From contig NZ_MRCI01000001.1 of NCBI RefSeq assembly GCF_001922575.1, positions 372,001 to 436,000 on the forward strand: a DNA stretch of 64,000 bases. The letters run 5' to 3'. This document shows, one piece after another, positions 43,235 through 52,015 of this stretch (position 1 is its first letter; each line of letters begins with the position of its first letter). The notes beneath the pieces are model-generated. The model had not been told where the DNA came from, made no database searches, and worked only from the letters and a program-made list of their open reading frames with translations. This stretch comes from Neptunomonas phycophila. GTDB lineage: Bacteria; Pseudomonadota; Gammaproteobacteria; Pseudomonadales; Balneatricaceae. The position numbers and the translations under genes were made by a program.

Positions 43235-44584
43235 ATGAGTCATATTATTTACCCAACGACTAACCTTAAAGCGACTGAAACCATGACAATGGAGCGCGGA
43301 GAGGGAGTGTATCTCTATGACAACCATGGTAAGCGCTACATTGAAGGTTTAGCGGGTTTATGGTGCACCTCATTGGGGTATGGCAATCAAGAGCTAATCC
43401 AAGCGGCTTCCGACCAAATGGCTAAATTGTCGTTTTCACATATGTTTGGTGGAAAAACGCACGAATCAGCTATGCAGTTATCGGACAAGCTTTCAGCGAT
43501 GCTGCCTATGGATAACGCGCAAATTTTCTTTGGTAACTCCGGTAGTGATGCTAACGACACGCATATTAAAATGCTGCGTTACTATTTTGATGCGATTGGT
43601 AAGCCTGAAAAACGTAAAATTATTGCGCGTGAGCGCTCGTATCACGGTATCACCGTTGCTGCTGCTTGTTTAACAGGCCTTGATGTTAACCACAAACATT
43701 TTGACTTGCCTATTGATGCGCTAGGAATTTTGCGTACAGATGCACCGCATTACTTGCACGGTGCGTTAGCTGGTGAGTCTGAGACGCAGTTTGTTGATCG
43801 TATTACCAATAACCTAGAGCAATTAATTTTGCGTGAAGGTCCAGAAACTATCGCAGCATTTATTGCTGAACCGATTACTGGTGCTTCTGGTGTTATCGTT
43901 CCACCAGAAGGTTATTACGAGAAAGTACAGGCTATCTTAAACAAGTACGATATTTTCTTCTGGGCTGATGAAGTGATTACAGGCTTCGGCCGTACGGGTA
44001 ATGACTTTGGTTCAACGACTATGGATATTAAGCCCGATATGATGTCCTTAGCTAAGCAATTATCTTCTGCTTATATGCCAATCAGTGCCGCTGCTATTCG
44101 TGGTGATATGTATGAAGCCATGATCGATCAAAGTGCCAAAGCGGGCGTGTTTGGCCATGGCTTTACCTATTCAGGCCATCCTGTTGCGGCAGCTGTTGCA
44201 TTAAAAACTCTTGAAATCTATGAACGCGAACGTCTGTTTGAACAAGCGGCGGTCAAAGGTGAGTATCTACAGAAGCGTTTACAGGCTTATGCCGATCATC
44301 CTTTAGTGGGTGAGGTGCGTGGTAAGGGCTTAATTGCGGCTGTTGAGTTGATGGCTGATAAAGCCGCGAAAAAGCCTTTCGCTGATGGACGTGTCGGTAG
44401 CTATATGTTGCAAGCTTGTCAGAACCACGGGCTTATTATTCGTGTGGTTGCTGGATCGGCGGTAGCTTTCTGTCCGCCGTTGATTATAACCCAAGCGCAA
44501 ATTGATGAAATGTTAGAGGCGTTTGATAAAGCGCTGGCTGACACAATGGCTTGGGTTACTGCTGAAGGTTTAATGGCCGCTTAG
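43235..44584 (+). CDS. Class III aminotransferase (GABA or diamino acid type)
   Basis: PLP-dependent transaminase of 449 residues. IEGLAGLWCTSLGYGN near 37, FFGNSGSDANDTHIKMLRY near 95, WADEVITGFGRTG with the PLP Asp near 245 and LAKQLSSAYMPISA with the Lys near 275 are visible. GGAG precedes the ATG. It lies 24 bases after the gabD-like gene, so the two act in one pathway: amine to semialdehyde to acid. Candidates are GABA, beta-alanine, taurine-like and 2,4-diaminobutyrate; the sequence does not decide. Confidence 0.83.
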   Translation: MSHIIYPTTNLKATETMTMERGEGVYLYDNHGKRYIEGLAGLWCTSLGYGNQELIQAASDQMAKLSFSHMFGGKTHESAMQLSDKLSAMLPMDNAQIFFGNSGSDANDTHIKMLRYYFDAIGKPEKRKIIARERSYHGITVAAACLTGLDVNHKHFDLPIDALGILRTDAPHYLHGALAGESETQFVDRITNNLEQLILREGPETIAAFIAEPITGASGVIVPPEGYYEKVQAILNKYDIFFWADEVITGFGRTGNDFGSTTMDIKPDMMSLAKQLSSAYMPISAAAIRGDMYEAMIDQSAKAGVFGHGFTYSGHPVAAAVALKTLEIYERERLFEQAAVKGEYLQKRLQAYADHPLVGEVRGKGLIAAVELMADKAAKKPFADGRVGSYMLQACQNHGLIIRVVAGSAVAFCPPLIITQAQIDEMLEAFDKALADTMAWVTAEGLMAA

Positions 44585-44654
44585 TTCAGTTTAATGCATG
44601 TGTAAATAGTGCTACTCACCGTAGCTCTAGACCTCTTGTAGGTCATCCTTTTAT

Positions 44655-44678
44655 GGGCGCCTCGGCGCCTTTTTTTTA
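44655..44678 (+). terminator. Rho-independent terminator at the right edge of the catabolic block
   Basis: GGCGC (44656-44660) and GCGCC (44665-44669) pair around CTCG, followed by eight T. It ends the TRAP-gabD-aminotransferase unit before pncC. Confidence 0.85.
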
Positions 44679-44730
44679 TGCTTTCTTTTCGTGAGCTTGT
44701 TATGATTTCTCGTATCTGCATGGAATTATA

Positions 44731-45234
44731 GTGATCATAGATATGGGCAACTCTACATCTACAACCGAACTGGCAACAGCCGTGGGGGAGCGATTGGCGC
44801 TAGCCGGGCATGTATTAGCTACGGCGGAGTCATGCACAGGGGGTGGGATAGCGCAGGCTGTCACAGCAATTGCTGGGAGCTCTGCCTGGTTTGACTGTGG
44901 CTTTGTGACGTATTCAAATGAAGCCAAAACAGCCATGCTGGGTGTTAAAGAAAGCACGCTAATAGAGCATGGAGCGGTAAGCGAGGCTGTTGTACGTGAG
45001 ATGGCCGAAGGTGCGCTGCATTCTAGCCAAGCAACATTAGCGGTGTCTGTTAGCGGTATTGCTGGACCGGGTGGGGGAAGTAAAGAAAAGCCTGTCGGTA
45101 CGGTTTGGCTGGCATGGAGTAGTAAAAATAAAAGCACGGTGGCCGCGTGTTTTTCCTTTAATGGGGATCGCGAATCAGTGCGGAATCAAGCAGTTAACGA
45201 GGCTCTTAACGGGGTAATAAAATACTCTGTGTGA
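44731..45234 (+). CDS. pncC: Nicotinamide-nucleotide amidase PncC (CinA C-terminal family)
   Basis: Deamidates nicotinamide mononucleotide to nicotinate mononucleotide in pyridine nucleotide recycling. It has 167 residues, a stand-alone CinA C-terminal domain. ATAESCTGGGIAQAVTAIAG, in part, near 30 and VSGIAGPGGGSKEKPVGTVW near 110 are the signatures. The start is GTG 44731, with GGAA five bases upstream; ATG 44743 is in frame. It comes before recA, as in pseudomonads. Confidence 0.9.
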   Translation: MIIDMGNSTSTTELATAVGERLALAGHVLATAESCTGGGIAQAVTAIAGSSAWFDCGFVTYSNEAKTAMLGVKESTLIEHGAVSEAVVREMAEGALHSSQATLAVSVSGIAGPGGGSKEKPVGTVWLAWSSKNKSTVAACFSFNGDRESVRNQAVNEALNGVIKYSV

Positions 45235-45270
45235 TAGGGGTTGCATTTCGAGATTGAAGTGACAATAATA

Positions 45271-45286
45271 CTGTCCATTCATACAG
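45271..45286 (+). promoter_or_regulatory. LexA (SOS) box upstream of recA
   Basis: CTGTCCATTCATACAG fits the CTG-N10-CAG SOS consensus in the 84 bases between pncC and recA. As in E. coli it is followed directly by a TAT-rich -10-like stretch (TATTTG). It implies LexA repression and DNA damage induction of recA-recX. Confidence 0.88.
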
Positions 45287-45318
45287 TATTTGTTGTTAAG
45301 CAACGTAAAGGGTCGAAA

Positions 45319-46359
45319 ATGGACGATAACAGAAAAAAAGCGCTAGATGCTGCTTTATCTCAAATTGAACGTCAGTTTGGTAAAGGCGCTGTCATGCGCA
45401 TGGGTGATCAGCCGCGTGAAGCAATTCCTTCTGTATCTACCGGCTCATTGGGCTTAGATATCGCATTGGGTATAGGCGGATTGCCATTTGGTCGTATCGT
45501 TGAAATCTATGGCCCTGAGTCGTCTGGTAAAACAACACTGACCCTACAAGCGATTGCTGAAGCGCAACGCATGGGGAAAACCTGTGCATTCGTCGATGCA
45601 GAGCATGCCCTCGACCCGAACTACGCAGAGAAGTTGGGTGTCAATGTTGATGATCTGTTGGTTTCTCAGCCGGATACTGGCGAGCAAGCCCTAGAAATCA
45701 CCGATATGCTAGTTCGTTCAAATGCGATTGATGTGATCGTTGTCGACTCTGTTGCGGCGCTGACTCCAAAAGCAGAAATCGAAGGGGATATGGGCGACTC
45801 CCATGTTGGTTTGCAGGCTCGTTTGATGTCTCAAGCGTTGCGTAAATTGACAGGTAACGTTAAAAGTTCAAATACGTTACTTATCTTTATTAACCAGATT
45901 CGTATGAAAATTGGTGTGATGTTTGGTTCGCCCGAAACGACAACTGGCGGTAACGCACTGAAGTTCTATGCCTCTGTTCGTTTAGATATCCGTCGCATTG
46001 GCGCCGTGAAGCAGGGTGATGAAGTGGTCGGTAATGAAACACGAGTTAAAGTCGTTAAGAACAAAGTTTCTCCGCCGTTCAAACAGGCTGAATTTCAAAT
46101 TTTATATGGTCAAGGCATTTACCGCATGGGTGAAATTATTGACCTAGGTGTCCAAAATGGCTTAGTTGATAAAGCGGGCGCTTGGTACGCTTACAATGGT
46201 GATAAAATTGGTCAGGGCAAAGCGAATGCGGCTAAGTATTTAGAAGAGCATCCTGAATCTGCCAAGGCTATTGAAACGGCACTGCGTGATAAGCTGCTAA
46301 ATGTTCAGGTAGCAGAGAAGAAGACAGCTGAAGAATCTGCAGAGCAGTTGGATCTGTAA
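45319..46359 (+). CDS. recA: Recombinase RecA
   Basis: ATP-dependent strand exchange protein, also the LexA coprotease. It starts at ATG 45319 ([19 protein letters not shown]), giving 346 residues; in-frame codons upstream run through the SOS box and are not coding. Walker A is [10 protein letters not shown] near 67, Walker [11 protein letters not shown] near 140, and loops L1 and L2 ([19 protein letters not shown], in part, near 195) are visible. Confidence 0.98.
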   Translation: MDDNRKKALDAALSQIERQFGKGAVMRMGDQPREAIPSVSTGSLGLDIALGIGGLPFGRIVEIYGPESSGKTTLTLQAIAEAQRMGKTCAFVDAEHALDPNYAEKLGVNVDDLLVSQPDTGEQALEITDMLVRSNAIDVIVVDSVAALTPKAEIEGDMGDSHVGLQARLMSQALRKLTGNVKSSNTLLIFINQIRMKIGVMFGSPETTTGGNALKFYASVRLDIRRIGAVKQGDEVVGNETRVKVVKNKVSPPFKQAEFQILYGQGIYRMGEIIDLGVQNGLVDKAGAWYAYNGDKIGQGKANAAKYLEEHPESAKAIETALRDKLLNVQVAEKKTAEESAEQLDL

Positions 46360-46425
46360 TGATTCTGGACGTTGGGTATCTTTGAATACTTATCGATATT
46401 GATAGTATTCTGAGGAATTACATTT

Positions 46426-46452
46426 AAAGGTCAGCTTTTGCTGGCCTTTATT
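46426..46452 (+). terminator. Terminator or attenuator between recA and recX
   Basis: AAAGGTCAGC (46426-46435) pairs with GCTGGCCTTT (46440-46449) around TTTT, with one G-T pair and T-rich sequence after it. As in other gammaproteobacteria it likely lets a fraction of transcripts reach recX. Confidence 0.78.
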
Positions 46453-46478
46453 GTTTGTGGCAAATAGAACGACTCTTC

Positions 46479-46991
46479 ATGACATTTAATAAAAAAGTAG
46501 ATAAAAAGCCTTATCAGCCTAAACCTCTAGAGAATGAATCGGATGTGCGTAATGCATTGCTGAATTTGTTGTCCCGTCGAGACTACAGTGTTAAAGAGTT
46601 GACTGAGAAGCTCTCGCCGCGCTGTGATGGAGCGCTGTTATACAAGGTGCTAGATGCTTTTATTGAGGCTGGTTATCAAAGTGATGAACGCTTTGCTGGG
46701 GCCTTGGTAAGAAATAGAGCAAGTCAAGGCTACGGAAAGATGCGAGTATTGCAAGATGCTCGACGTAAAGGAATATCAGATATGTTGATTCAAGCTGCAA
46801 TTCAGGAAGAGGCTATCGATTGGTTTGAGTTAGCAGTTACGGCATATCAAAAAAAATTTAAAGAGCCGCTCGATCGGCAGGATAGAAAAAGTGCCGATAA
46901 ACGAATGCGCTTTTTAGTTCAGCGGGGCTTTTCATTTGATGAGGCCAAGTACGCCATCCACGAAGCTAATGAAAATAACTCTGCTTTATAA
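46479..46991 (+). CDS. recX: RecA regulator RecX
   Basis: Binds the RecA filament and limits its growth and activity. It has 170 residues from ATG 46479; a TTG eight codons earlier is in frame but less likely. The three-helix repeats of RecX are seen in NALLNLLSRRDYSVKELTEKL, in part, near 33, AGYQSDERFAGALVRNRASQGYGKMRV, in part, near 70, and FLVQRGFSFDEAKYAI near 145. No strong ribosome-binding site; expression is probably low. Confidence 0.9.
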   Translation: MTFNKKVDKKPYQPKPLENESDVRNALLNLLSRRDYSVKELTEKLSPRCDGALLYKVLDAFIEAGYQSDERFAGALVRNRASQGYGKMRVLQDARRKGISDMLIQAAIQEEAIDWFELAVTAYQKKFKEPLDRQDRKSADKRMRFLVQRGFSFDEAKYAIHEANENNSAL

Positions 46992-47078
46992 GTAGTTTGC
47001 TCTGATGTTTTTCTAATGCCCTTCCTTACTGTGCAGATATGAAATTAGCAAGCTGTATCGGTTAACTTGCAAAAAAAT

Positions 47079-47107
47079 TCGAACAATTATTAACCGCGAT
47101 ATATACT
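47079..47107 (+). promoter_or_regulatory. Possible alaS promoter
   Basis: TCGAAC (47079-47084) and TATACT (47102-47107) with a 17-base spacer lie about 90 bases before the alaS ATG in the 206-base gap after recX. The -10 is near consensus and the -35 is weak. Confidence 0.4.
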
Positions 47108-47197
47108 TTACGCCATTTTGCGTTTCATACGCGCATGGGCTTTTCTTTTTTTGATATCAGCTCACTGTAAAACCAGCCAGCGGAACGATCCATCTAT

Positions 47198-49798
47198 ATG
47201 AAATACATGACAAGTGCCGAGATTCGCCAGGCTTTCCTGGATTATTTCAATCAGCAAGGGCATGAGGTAGTTCCTTCAAGCTCTCTTATTCCTGCCAATG
47301 ACCCGACGTTGTTATTTACTAATGCGGGTATGGTTCAGTTTAAAGACGTTTTTTTGGGGGACGATAAGCGCCCTTATAACCGCGCAACCAGCTCACAACG
47401 TTGTGTGCGAGCAGGCGGTAAGCATAACGATTTAGAAAACGTCGGTTACACTGCACGCCATCATACTTTCTTTGAAATGCTAGGTAACTTTAGCTTTGGT
47501 GACTACTTCAAGCCAGAAGCAATACGCTTTGCATGGACATTCCTAACAGAAACGCTGGGGATTCCTAAAGAGAAACTGTGGGTCACTGTTCATCATAGTG
47601 ACGATGAAGCAGAAAAAATCTGGAAAGAAGAGGTAGGAGTTGATCCTGAACGTTTCTCAAAGTTAGGGGATGACAATTTCTGGTCTATGGGTGATACCGG
47701 CCCTTGTGGTCCTTGCACTGAAATTTTTTATGATCACGGCGAGTCAGTATGGGGCGGCCCACCGGGAAGTCCGGAAGAAGACGGCGATCGCTATATCGAA
47801 ATTTGGAACGTTGTATTTATGCAATACAACCGTGCCGCTGATGGTGAAATGACGCCACTACCACGTCAGTCCGTTGACACCGGTATGGGACTTGAGCGTA
47901 TAGCAGCCGTTATGCAAAACGTGCATAGCAACTACGAGATTGATTTATTCCAGCGCTTACTTGAAGCCACGGCTAAAGCTGTGGGTACTCAGGATATGGA
48001 TAGTAAATCATTGCGTGTTATTGCTGACCATATCCGTTCAACAGCGTTCTTAATTGTTGATGGTGTAACACCGTCTAATGAAGGGCGTGGATATGTGTTG
48101 CGCCGCATTATGCGACGCGCTATCCGGCACGGTAATAAGCTCGGTGCTCAAGGGGCTTTCTTTCATACACTGACCGCGGCACTCGTTAATGAAATGGGTG
48201 AAGCCTACCCAGAACTTACCGAGCAACAGGCTCTGGTTGAGCGTGTAATAGCTAAAGAAGAAGAGCAGTTTGCTAAGACGCTTGATAACGGCATGCGTTT
48301 ATTAACGGATGCTATCGCATCGATGGAAGGGACGGTTCTATCTGGCGAAACTGTTTTCCGCTTGTACGATACCTATGGCTTCCCTGTAGATTTAACGGCT
48401 GACGTGGCACGTGAACAAGATCTAACACTCGATATGGAAGGCTTTGATGCGGCAATGGAGCAACAGCGCCAGCGAGCTCGTGCATCAGGCGCGTTTAATG
48501 TCGACTATAACGAAAAGTTAGATATTGAAGGCGAAACAGGTTTTACCGGGTATGAAGACTTGGAAGGCTCATCTAGCGTGGTCGCTTTGTTTAAAGGTGG
48601 AGAGTCTGTCTCTGAACTAACGGCCGGTGAGTCTGGGGTTGTTGTGTTGGATAATACACCGTTTTACGCCGAATCCGGTGGTCAGGCGGGTGATCATGGA
48701 ACCTTGTCATGGGACAGTGGACAATTTACCGTCACTGATTGCACAAAAGAGCAAAAGAACCATTTACACATAGGTCAATTAACAGAGGGCGTGTTACGCG
48801 TTGGTGCAACGGTATCAACGACTGTTGATATGGCTAATCGTAAAGCGACAGCGTTAAATCACTCAGCAACGCACTTGTTGCACGCTGCTTTACGTGACGT
48901 ATTGGGCGATCATGTACAGCAAAAAGGCTCGCTCGTTAACGCTGAGCGATTGCGTTTTGACTTTGCACACTTCGAAGCTGTATCAGCCCAAGAGCTGGCA
49001 GCGGTTGAGCAGATGGTAAATCAATATATTCGCCAAAACTCTCCGGTGACGACCGAACTGATGGCGATTGATGAGGCCAAAGGTAAAGGCGCAATGGCGT
49101 TGTTCGGCGAGAAATATGACGATGAAGTGCGCGTTCTCACGATGGGTGACGGATTCTCTGTTGAGTTGTGCGGAGGTACGCATGCACAACGTACAGGCGA
49201 TATTGGTTTGCTGAAAATAGTATCAGAAAGCGGTATTGCCTCTGGAGTTCGCCGTATTGAAGCGGTAACCGGTGAAGGTGCGCTGGCTTATTTAAATCAA
49301 GGTGAGCAGGCCTTATCTGATATTGCCGGGGTTTTGAAAGGCTCACGTGATTCCGTCGTTGATAAAGTGAAAGGTTTGTCTGAGCGTAATCGCCAGTTAG
49401 AAAAAGAACTCGATCAGCTTAAAGCGAAGCTAACAGCGGCGAAAAGCGGCGATATGGCAGCTAATGCTGAAACGATTAATGGTATCAAAGTTTTGGTTGC
49501 AAAACTTGAAGGTGTTGAAGCAAAGGCACTACGAGACACTATTGATCAGTTGAAAAACAAGCTAGGTTCCGCCGTTGTTGTTTTAGCTGCTGAAGAAAAT
49601 GGCAAAATTAGTGTGGCAGCTGGCGTAACTAAAGATCTCATTTCGCGTATTAAAGCAGGGGATCTCGTAAAAGAACTTACCGCTAAATTGGGCGGTAAAG
49701 GTGGTGGACGTCCTGATTTCGCTCAGGGTGGAGGTACTGATGTGGCCGCATTGCCAGAAGCTCTGGCATCTGTGAAAGCGACGGTAGCAAACGTATAA
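47198..49798 (+). CDS. alaS: Alanine-tRNA ligase
   Basis: Charges tRNA-Ala and edits misacylated Ser and Gly. It has 866 residues; ATG 47207 is a second possible start. In order: class II catalytic core ([30 protein letters not shown], in part, near residue 67), tRNA-recognition helices, the editing domain with [11 protein letters not shown] near 560 and the CGGTHA motif near 663, and the C-terminal coiled and C-Ala domain with [13 protein letters not shown] near 830. Context before lysC-csrA is standard. Confidence 0.97.
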   Translation: MKYMTSAEIRQAFLDYFNQQGHEVVPSSSLIPANDPTLLFTNAGMVQFKDVFLGDDKRPYNRATSSQRCVRAGGKHNDLENVGYTARHHTFFEMLGNFSFGDYFKPEAIRFAWTFLTETLGIPKEKLWVTVHHSDDEAEKIWKEEVGVDPERFSKLGDDNFWSMGDTGPCGPCTEIFYDHGESVWGGPPGSPEEDGDRYIEIWNVVFMQYNRAADGEMTPLPRQSVDTGMGLERIAAVMQNVHSNYEIDLFQRLLEATAKAVGTQDMDSKSLRVIADHIRSTAFLIVDGVTPSNEGRGYVLRRIMRRAIRHGNKLGAQGAFFHTLTAALVNEMGEAYPELTEQQALVERVIAKEEEQFAKTLDNGMRLLTDAIASMEGTVLSGETVFRLYDTYGFPVDLTADVAREQDLTLDMEGFDAAMEQQRQRARASGAFNVDYNEKLDIEGETGFTGYEDLEGSSSVVALFKGGESVSELTAGESGVVVLDNTPFYAESGGQAGDHGTLSWDSGQFTVTDCTKEQKNHLHIGQLTEGVLRVGATVSTTVDMANRKATALNHSATHLLHAALRDVLGDHVQQKGSLVNAERLRFDFAHFEAVSAQELAAVEQMVNQYIRQNSPVTTELMAIDEAKGKGAMALFGEKYDDEVRVLTMGDGFSVELCGGTHAQRTGDIGLLKIVSESGIASGVRRIEAVTGEGALAYLNQGEQALSDIAGVLKGSRDSVVDKVKGLSERNRQLEKELDQLKAKLTAAKSGDMAANAETINGIKVLVAKLEGVEAKALRDTIDQLKNKLGSAVVVLAAEENGKISVAAGVTKDLISRIKAGDLVKELTAKLGGKGGGRPDFAQGGGTDVAALPEALASVKATVANV

Positions 49799-49804
49799 GC
49801 GCGG

Positions 49805-49823
49805 AGCGGCTGTGCAGGCCGCT
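49805..49823 (+). other. Hairpin between alaS and lysC
   Basis: AGCGGC (49805-49810) and GCCGCT (49818-49823) pair around TGTGCAG in the 41-base gap. It shares AGGCCGCT with the larger hairpin after lysC. No T run; it is probably a message-processing or stability element. Confidence 0.5.
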
Positions 49824-49839
49824 GGAGACAAGTATTACA

Positions 49840-51075
49840 ATGGCACTCTACGTACAAAAATACGGTGGAACCTCAGTAGGCACGGTTGAGCGTATTGAGG
49901 CAGTTGCAGACAAACTGCAACGTTTTAAAGAAGAAGGGCACGACTTGGTGGTTGCTGTGTCTGCAATGAGCGGTGAAACTAACCGTTTAATTGGTTTGGC
50001 TAATGCAATCCAAGATGATCCGTCCCCGCGAGAAATGGACGTATTAGTATCGACTGGTGAGCAGGTGACTATTGCGCTGTTGTGCATGGCATTACAGAAA
50101 CGTGGTATTCAAGCGCGATCCTATACAGGTAGCCAGGTGCGCATTTTAACAGATAGCGCTCATATGAAAGCGCGTATTCAAGACATTGATGTCGAGCGTA
50201 TGCGCGGTGATCTAGAGGCTGGTCGTGTTGTGGTAGTGGCAGGTTTCCAAGGTGTCGATGCTGAAGGAAATATCACTACTTTGGGCAGGGGAGGCTCCGA
50301 TACTACTGGTGTAGCGCTGGCTGCTGCACTGAAAGCGGATGAGTGTCAGATCTATACGGACGTTGATGGCGTATATACAACAGACCCAAGAGTTGTTGAA
50401 GATGCCCAGCGTTTAGAAAAAATTACTTTTGAAGAAATGCTGGAAATGGCGAGTTTAGGTTCAAAAGTATTGCAAATTCGATCAGTTGAATTTGCCGGCA
50501 AATACAAGGTTCCATTGCGTGTCCTATCGAGCTTTAAAGACGGCCCAGGCACGTTGATTACGACAGAGGAAGAAGAAACAGTGGAAAAGCCAGTTATTTC
50601 AGGTATTGCTTTTAACCGTGATGAAGCCAAGCTGACTGTTCAGGGCGTGCCTGATATTCCTGGCGTTGCTTCTCGCATCCTAGGGCCAATTAGTGACGCT
50701 AATATTGAAGTTGATATGATCGTGCAAAACATCGCGGCTGATCAAACAACAGATTTTACCTTTACAGTTCACAGAAACGACTATACTAAAGCTGAGACCA
50801 TTCTTCGCGGTATCGCTAAAGACTTAGGTGCACGTGAAGTGGTGGGTAACAATAAGATCGCTAAAGTATCGATTGTTGGTGTAGGAATGCGCTCTCATGC
50901 CGGTGTTGCAAGCAAAATGTTTGACGCCTTAGCGCTTGAGAACATAAATATTCAGATGATTTCAACATCCGAAATTAAGGTTTCTGTTGTGATTGCCGAA
51001 AAATATTTGGAGTTAGCTGTCCGTTCATTACATTCAGCGTTTGATTTGGGCAAGGTAGACACTGTCAGTGAATGA
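49840..51075 (+). CDS. lysC: Aspartokinase LysC
   Basis: Phosphorylates aspartate, the first step to lysine, threonine and methionine. It has 411 residues: a kinase domain (YVQKYGGTSVGTVERI at 4-19; TLGRGGSDTTGVALAAAL, in part, near 150), then two ACT domains (about 265-335 and 345-410) for lysine/threonine feedback. The Pseudomonas-type arrangement alaS-lysC-csrA supports it. No lysine riboswitch is visible. Confidence 0.95.
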   Translation: MALYVQKYGGTSVGTVERIEAVADKLQRFKEEGHDLVVAVSAMSGETNRLIGLANAIQDDPSPREMDVLVSTGEQVTIALLCMALQKRGIQARSYTGSQVRILTDSAHMKARIQDIDVERMRGDLEAGRVVVVAGFQGVDAEGNITTLGRGGSDTTGVALAAALKADECQIYTDVDGVYTTDPRVVEDAQRLEKITFEEMLEMASLGSKVLQIRSVEFAGKYKVPLRVLSSFKDGPGTLITTEEEETVEKPVISGIAFNRDEAKLTVQGVPDIPGVASRILGPISDANIEVDMIVQNIAADQTTDFTFTVHRNDYTKAETILRGIAKDLGAREVVGNNKIAKVSIVGVGMRSHAGVASKMFDALALENINIQMISTSEIKVSVVIAEKYLELAVRSLHSAFDLGKVDTVSE

Positions 51076-51117
51076 CGACGCTTAATAATTGGTCTATGAT
51101 AGCGGCCAATTTAAAGC

Positions 51118-51147
51118 GCTGAGAGGGGCTTACAGGCCGCTCTCAGC
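51118..51147 (+). other. 12-bp hairpin in the lysC-csrA gap
   Basis: GCTGAGAGGGGC (51118-51129) pairs with GCCGCTCTCAGC (51136-51147) apart from one internal G-G, with a TTACAG loop. AGCGGCC (51101-51107) can instead pair with GGCCGCT (51135-51141), so two exclusive folds are possible ahead of csrA. Either a terminator without T run or a leader structure. Confidence 0.55.
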
Positions 51148-51189
51148 TGATAGTGTTTTATGTATTCAGGAAGAACAGGAGATCCAACT

Positions 51190-51378
51190 ATGTTGATTTT
51201 GACGCGTCGTGTGGGCGAGACGCTAATGGTAGGTGACGATGTCACGGTAACCGTACTCGGTGTTAAGGGTAATCAAGTGCGTATTGGTGTTAATGCACCA
51301 AAAGACGTTTCTGTACATCGTGAAGAGATTTATGAGCGTATTCAGCGTGAGAAAGGAGACTCTGACGAACAAAACTGA
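51190..51378 (+). CDS. csrA: Carbon storage regulator CsrA
   Basis: RNA-binding dimer that represses or stabilises mRNAs through GGA motifs. It has 62 residues starting [17 protein letters not shown]; an open stretch ten codons upstream is not coding. AGGAG (51177-51181) is the ribosome-binding site, and together with AGGAA (51168-51172) it gives two GGA sites, consistent with autoregulation. The RNA-contacting Arg44 region ([11 protein letters not shown]) is present. It precedes the tRNA-Ser gene as in pseudomonads. Confidence 0.97.
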   Translation: MLILTRRVGETLMVGDDVTVTVLGVKGNQVRIGVNAPKDVSVHREEIYERIQREKGDSDEQN

Positions 51379-51439
51379 AATTTTTGAAAGTTTTCCTTTT
51401 CTTTTGAAAATCAGTTTTGTATAGTACGCGCCGTTGATT

Positions 51440-51529
51440 GGTGAGATGGCCGAGTGGCTGAAGGCGCGCCCCTGCTAAGGGCGTATAGGGGAAACTCTAT
51501 CGAGGGTTCGAATCCCTCTCTCACCGCCA
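51440..51529 (+). tRNA. tRNA-Ser(GCT)
   Basis: 90 nt with the class II long variable arm. Acceptor GGTGAGA pairs with TCTCACC, the anticodon stem CGCCC/GGGCG encloses CTGCTAA, so the anticodon is GCT (51474-51476), reading AGC and AGU. The T arm GGGTTCGAATCCC and an encoded 3' CCA are visible. Only three bases separate it from the first tRNA-Arg. Confidence 0.96.
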
Positions 51530-51532
51530 TTT

Positions 51533-51609
51533 GCGCCCGTAGCTCAGCTGGATAGAGTACCTGGCTACGAACCAGGCGGTCGCACGTTCGAATCGTGCCG
51601 GGCGCACCA
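51533..51609 (+). tRNA. tRNA-Arg(ACG), copy 1
   Basis: 77 nt. Acceptor GCGCCCG pairs with CGGGCGC; anticodon loop CTACGAA gives ACG, read as ICG after A34 deamination, decoding CGU, CGC and CGA. CCA is encoded. It is three bases downstream of tRNA-Ser, so the two are cut from one transcript. Confidence 0.97.
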
Positions 51610-51632
51610 TCAACGCATTGTTTTAAGAGTAA

Positions 51633-51709
51633 GCGCCCGTAGCTCAGCTGGATAGAGTACCTGGCTACGAACCAGGCGGTCGCACGTTCGAATCGTGCCG
51701 GGCGCACCA
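51633..51709 (+). tRNA. tRNA-Arg(ACG), copy 2
   Basis: Identical in sequence to copy 1. Its leader TTTTAAGAG (51621-51629) is exactly complementary to its trailer CTCTTAAAA (51710-51718), which would extend the acceptor stem in the precursor. Confidence 0.97.
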
Positions 51710-51750
51710 CTCTTAAAATAATCATCCCTGTAAAGTAAGTCATTAGATAA

Positions 51751-51827
51751 GCGCCCGTAGCTCAGCTGGATAGAGTACCTGGCTACGAACCAGGCGGTCG
51801 CACGTTCGAATCGTGCCGGGCGCACCA
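51751..51827 (+). tRNA. tRNA-Arg(ACG), copy 3
   Basis: Identical to copy 1. Leader ATTAGA (51742-51747) is complementary to trailer TCTAAT (51828-51833). Confidence 0.97.
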
Positions 51828-51863
51828 TCTAATAATCTACTCTTCACACATTTATATGTTTAT

Positions 51864-51940
51864 GCGCCCGTAGCTCAGCTGGATAGAGTACCTGGCTACG
51901 AACCAGGCGGTCGCACGTTCGAATCGTGCCGGGCGCACCA
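51864..51940 (+). tRNA. tRNA-Arg(ACG), copy 4
   Basis: Identical to copy 1. Leader ATTTATAT (51850-51857) is complementary to ATATAAAT (51940-51947), counting the last base of CCA. It is the last gene of the tRNA operon before thiI. Confidence 0.97.
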
Positions 51941-52015
51941 TATAAATAATCAGTTTGCTCTTCAATTGCTAGACTCTAATTAATAAACATCCTGACAACT
52001 ACTCGTGTATTGATT

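Noticed and set aside
21665-44730. The catabolic block as a recently acquired genomic island
   Set aside because: No integrase, flanking repeats or tRNA edge is visible, so only the unusual gene order is reported.
45241-45318. Upstream extension of recA
   Set aside because: It runs through the LexA box, and ATG 45319 gives the standard RecA N-terminus.
47053-47080. GCAAG/CTTGC stem before alaS as a terminator
   Set aside because: The stem is five bases with a long loop, and an A run, not a T run, follows on the plus strand.
51411-51828. Minus-strand open frames across the tRNA cluster
   Set aside because: They are antisense readings of repeated tRNA sequence and share the same translated repeat.
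51533-51940. Four 77-bp identical repeats separated by short unique spacers, which look like a CRISPR array
   Set aside because: Each repeat folds as a complete tRNA-Arg(ACG) with encoded CCA, and there are no cas genes.
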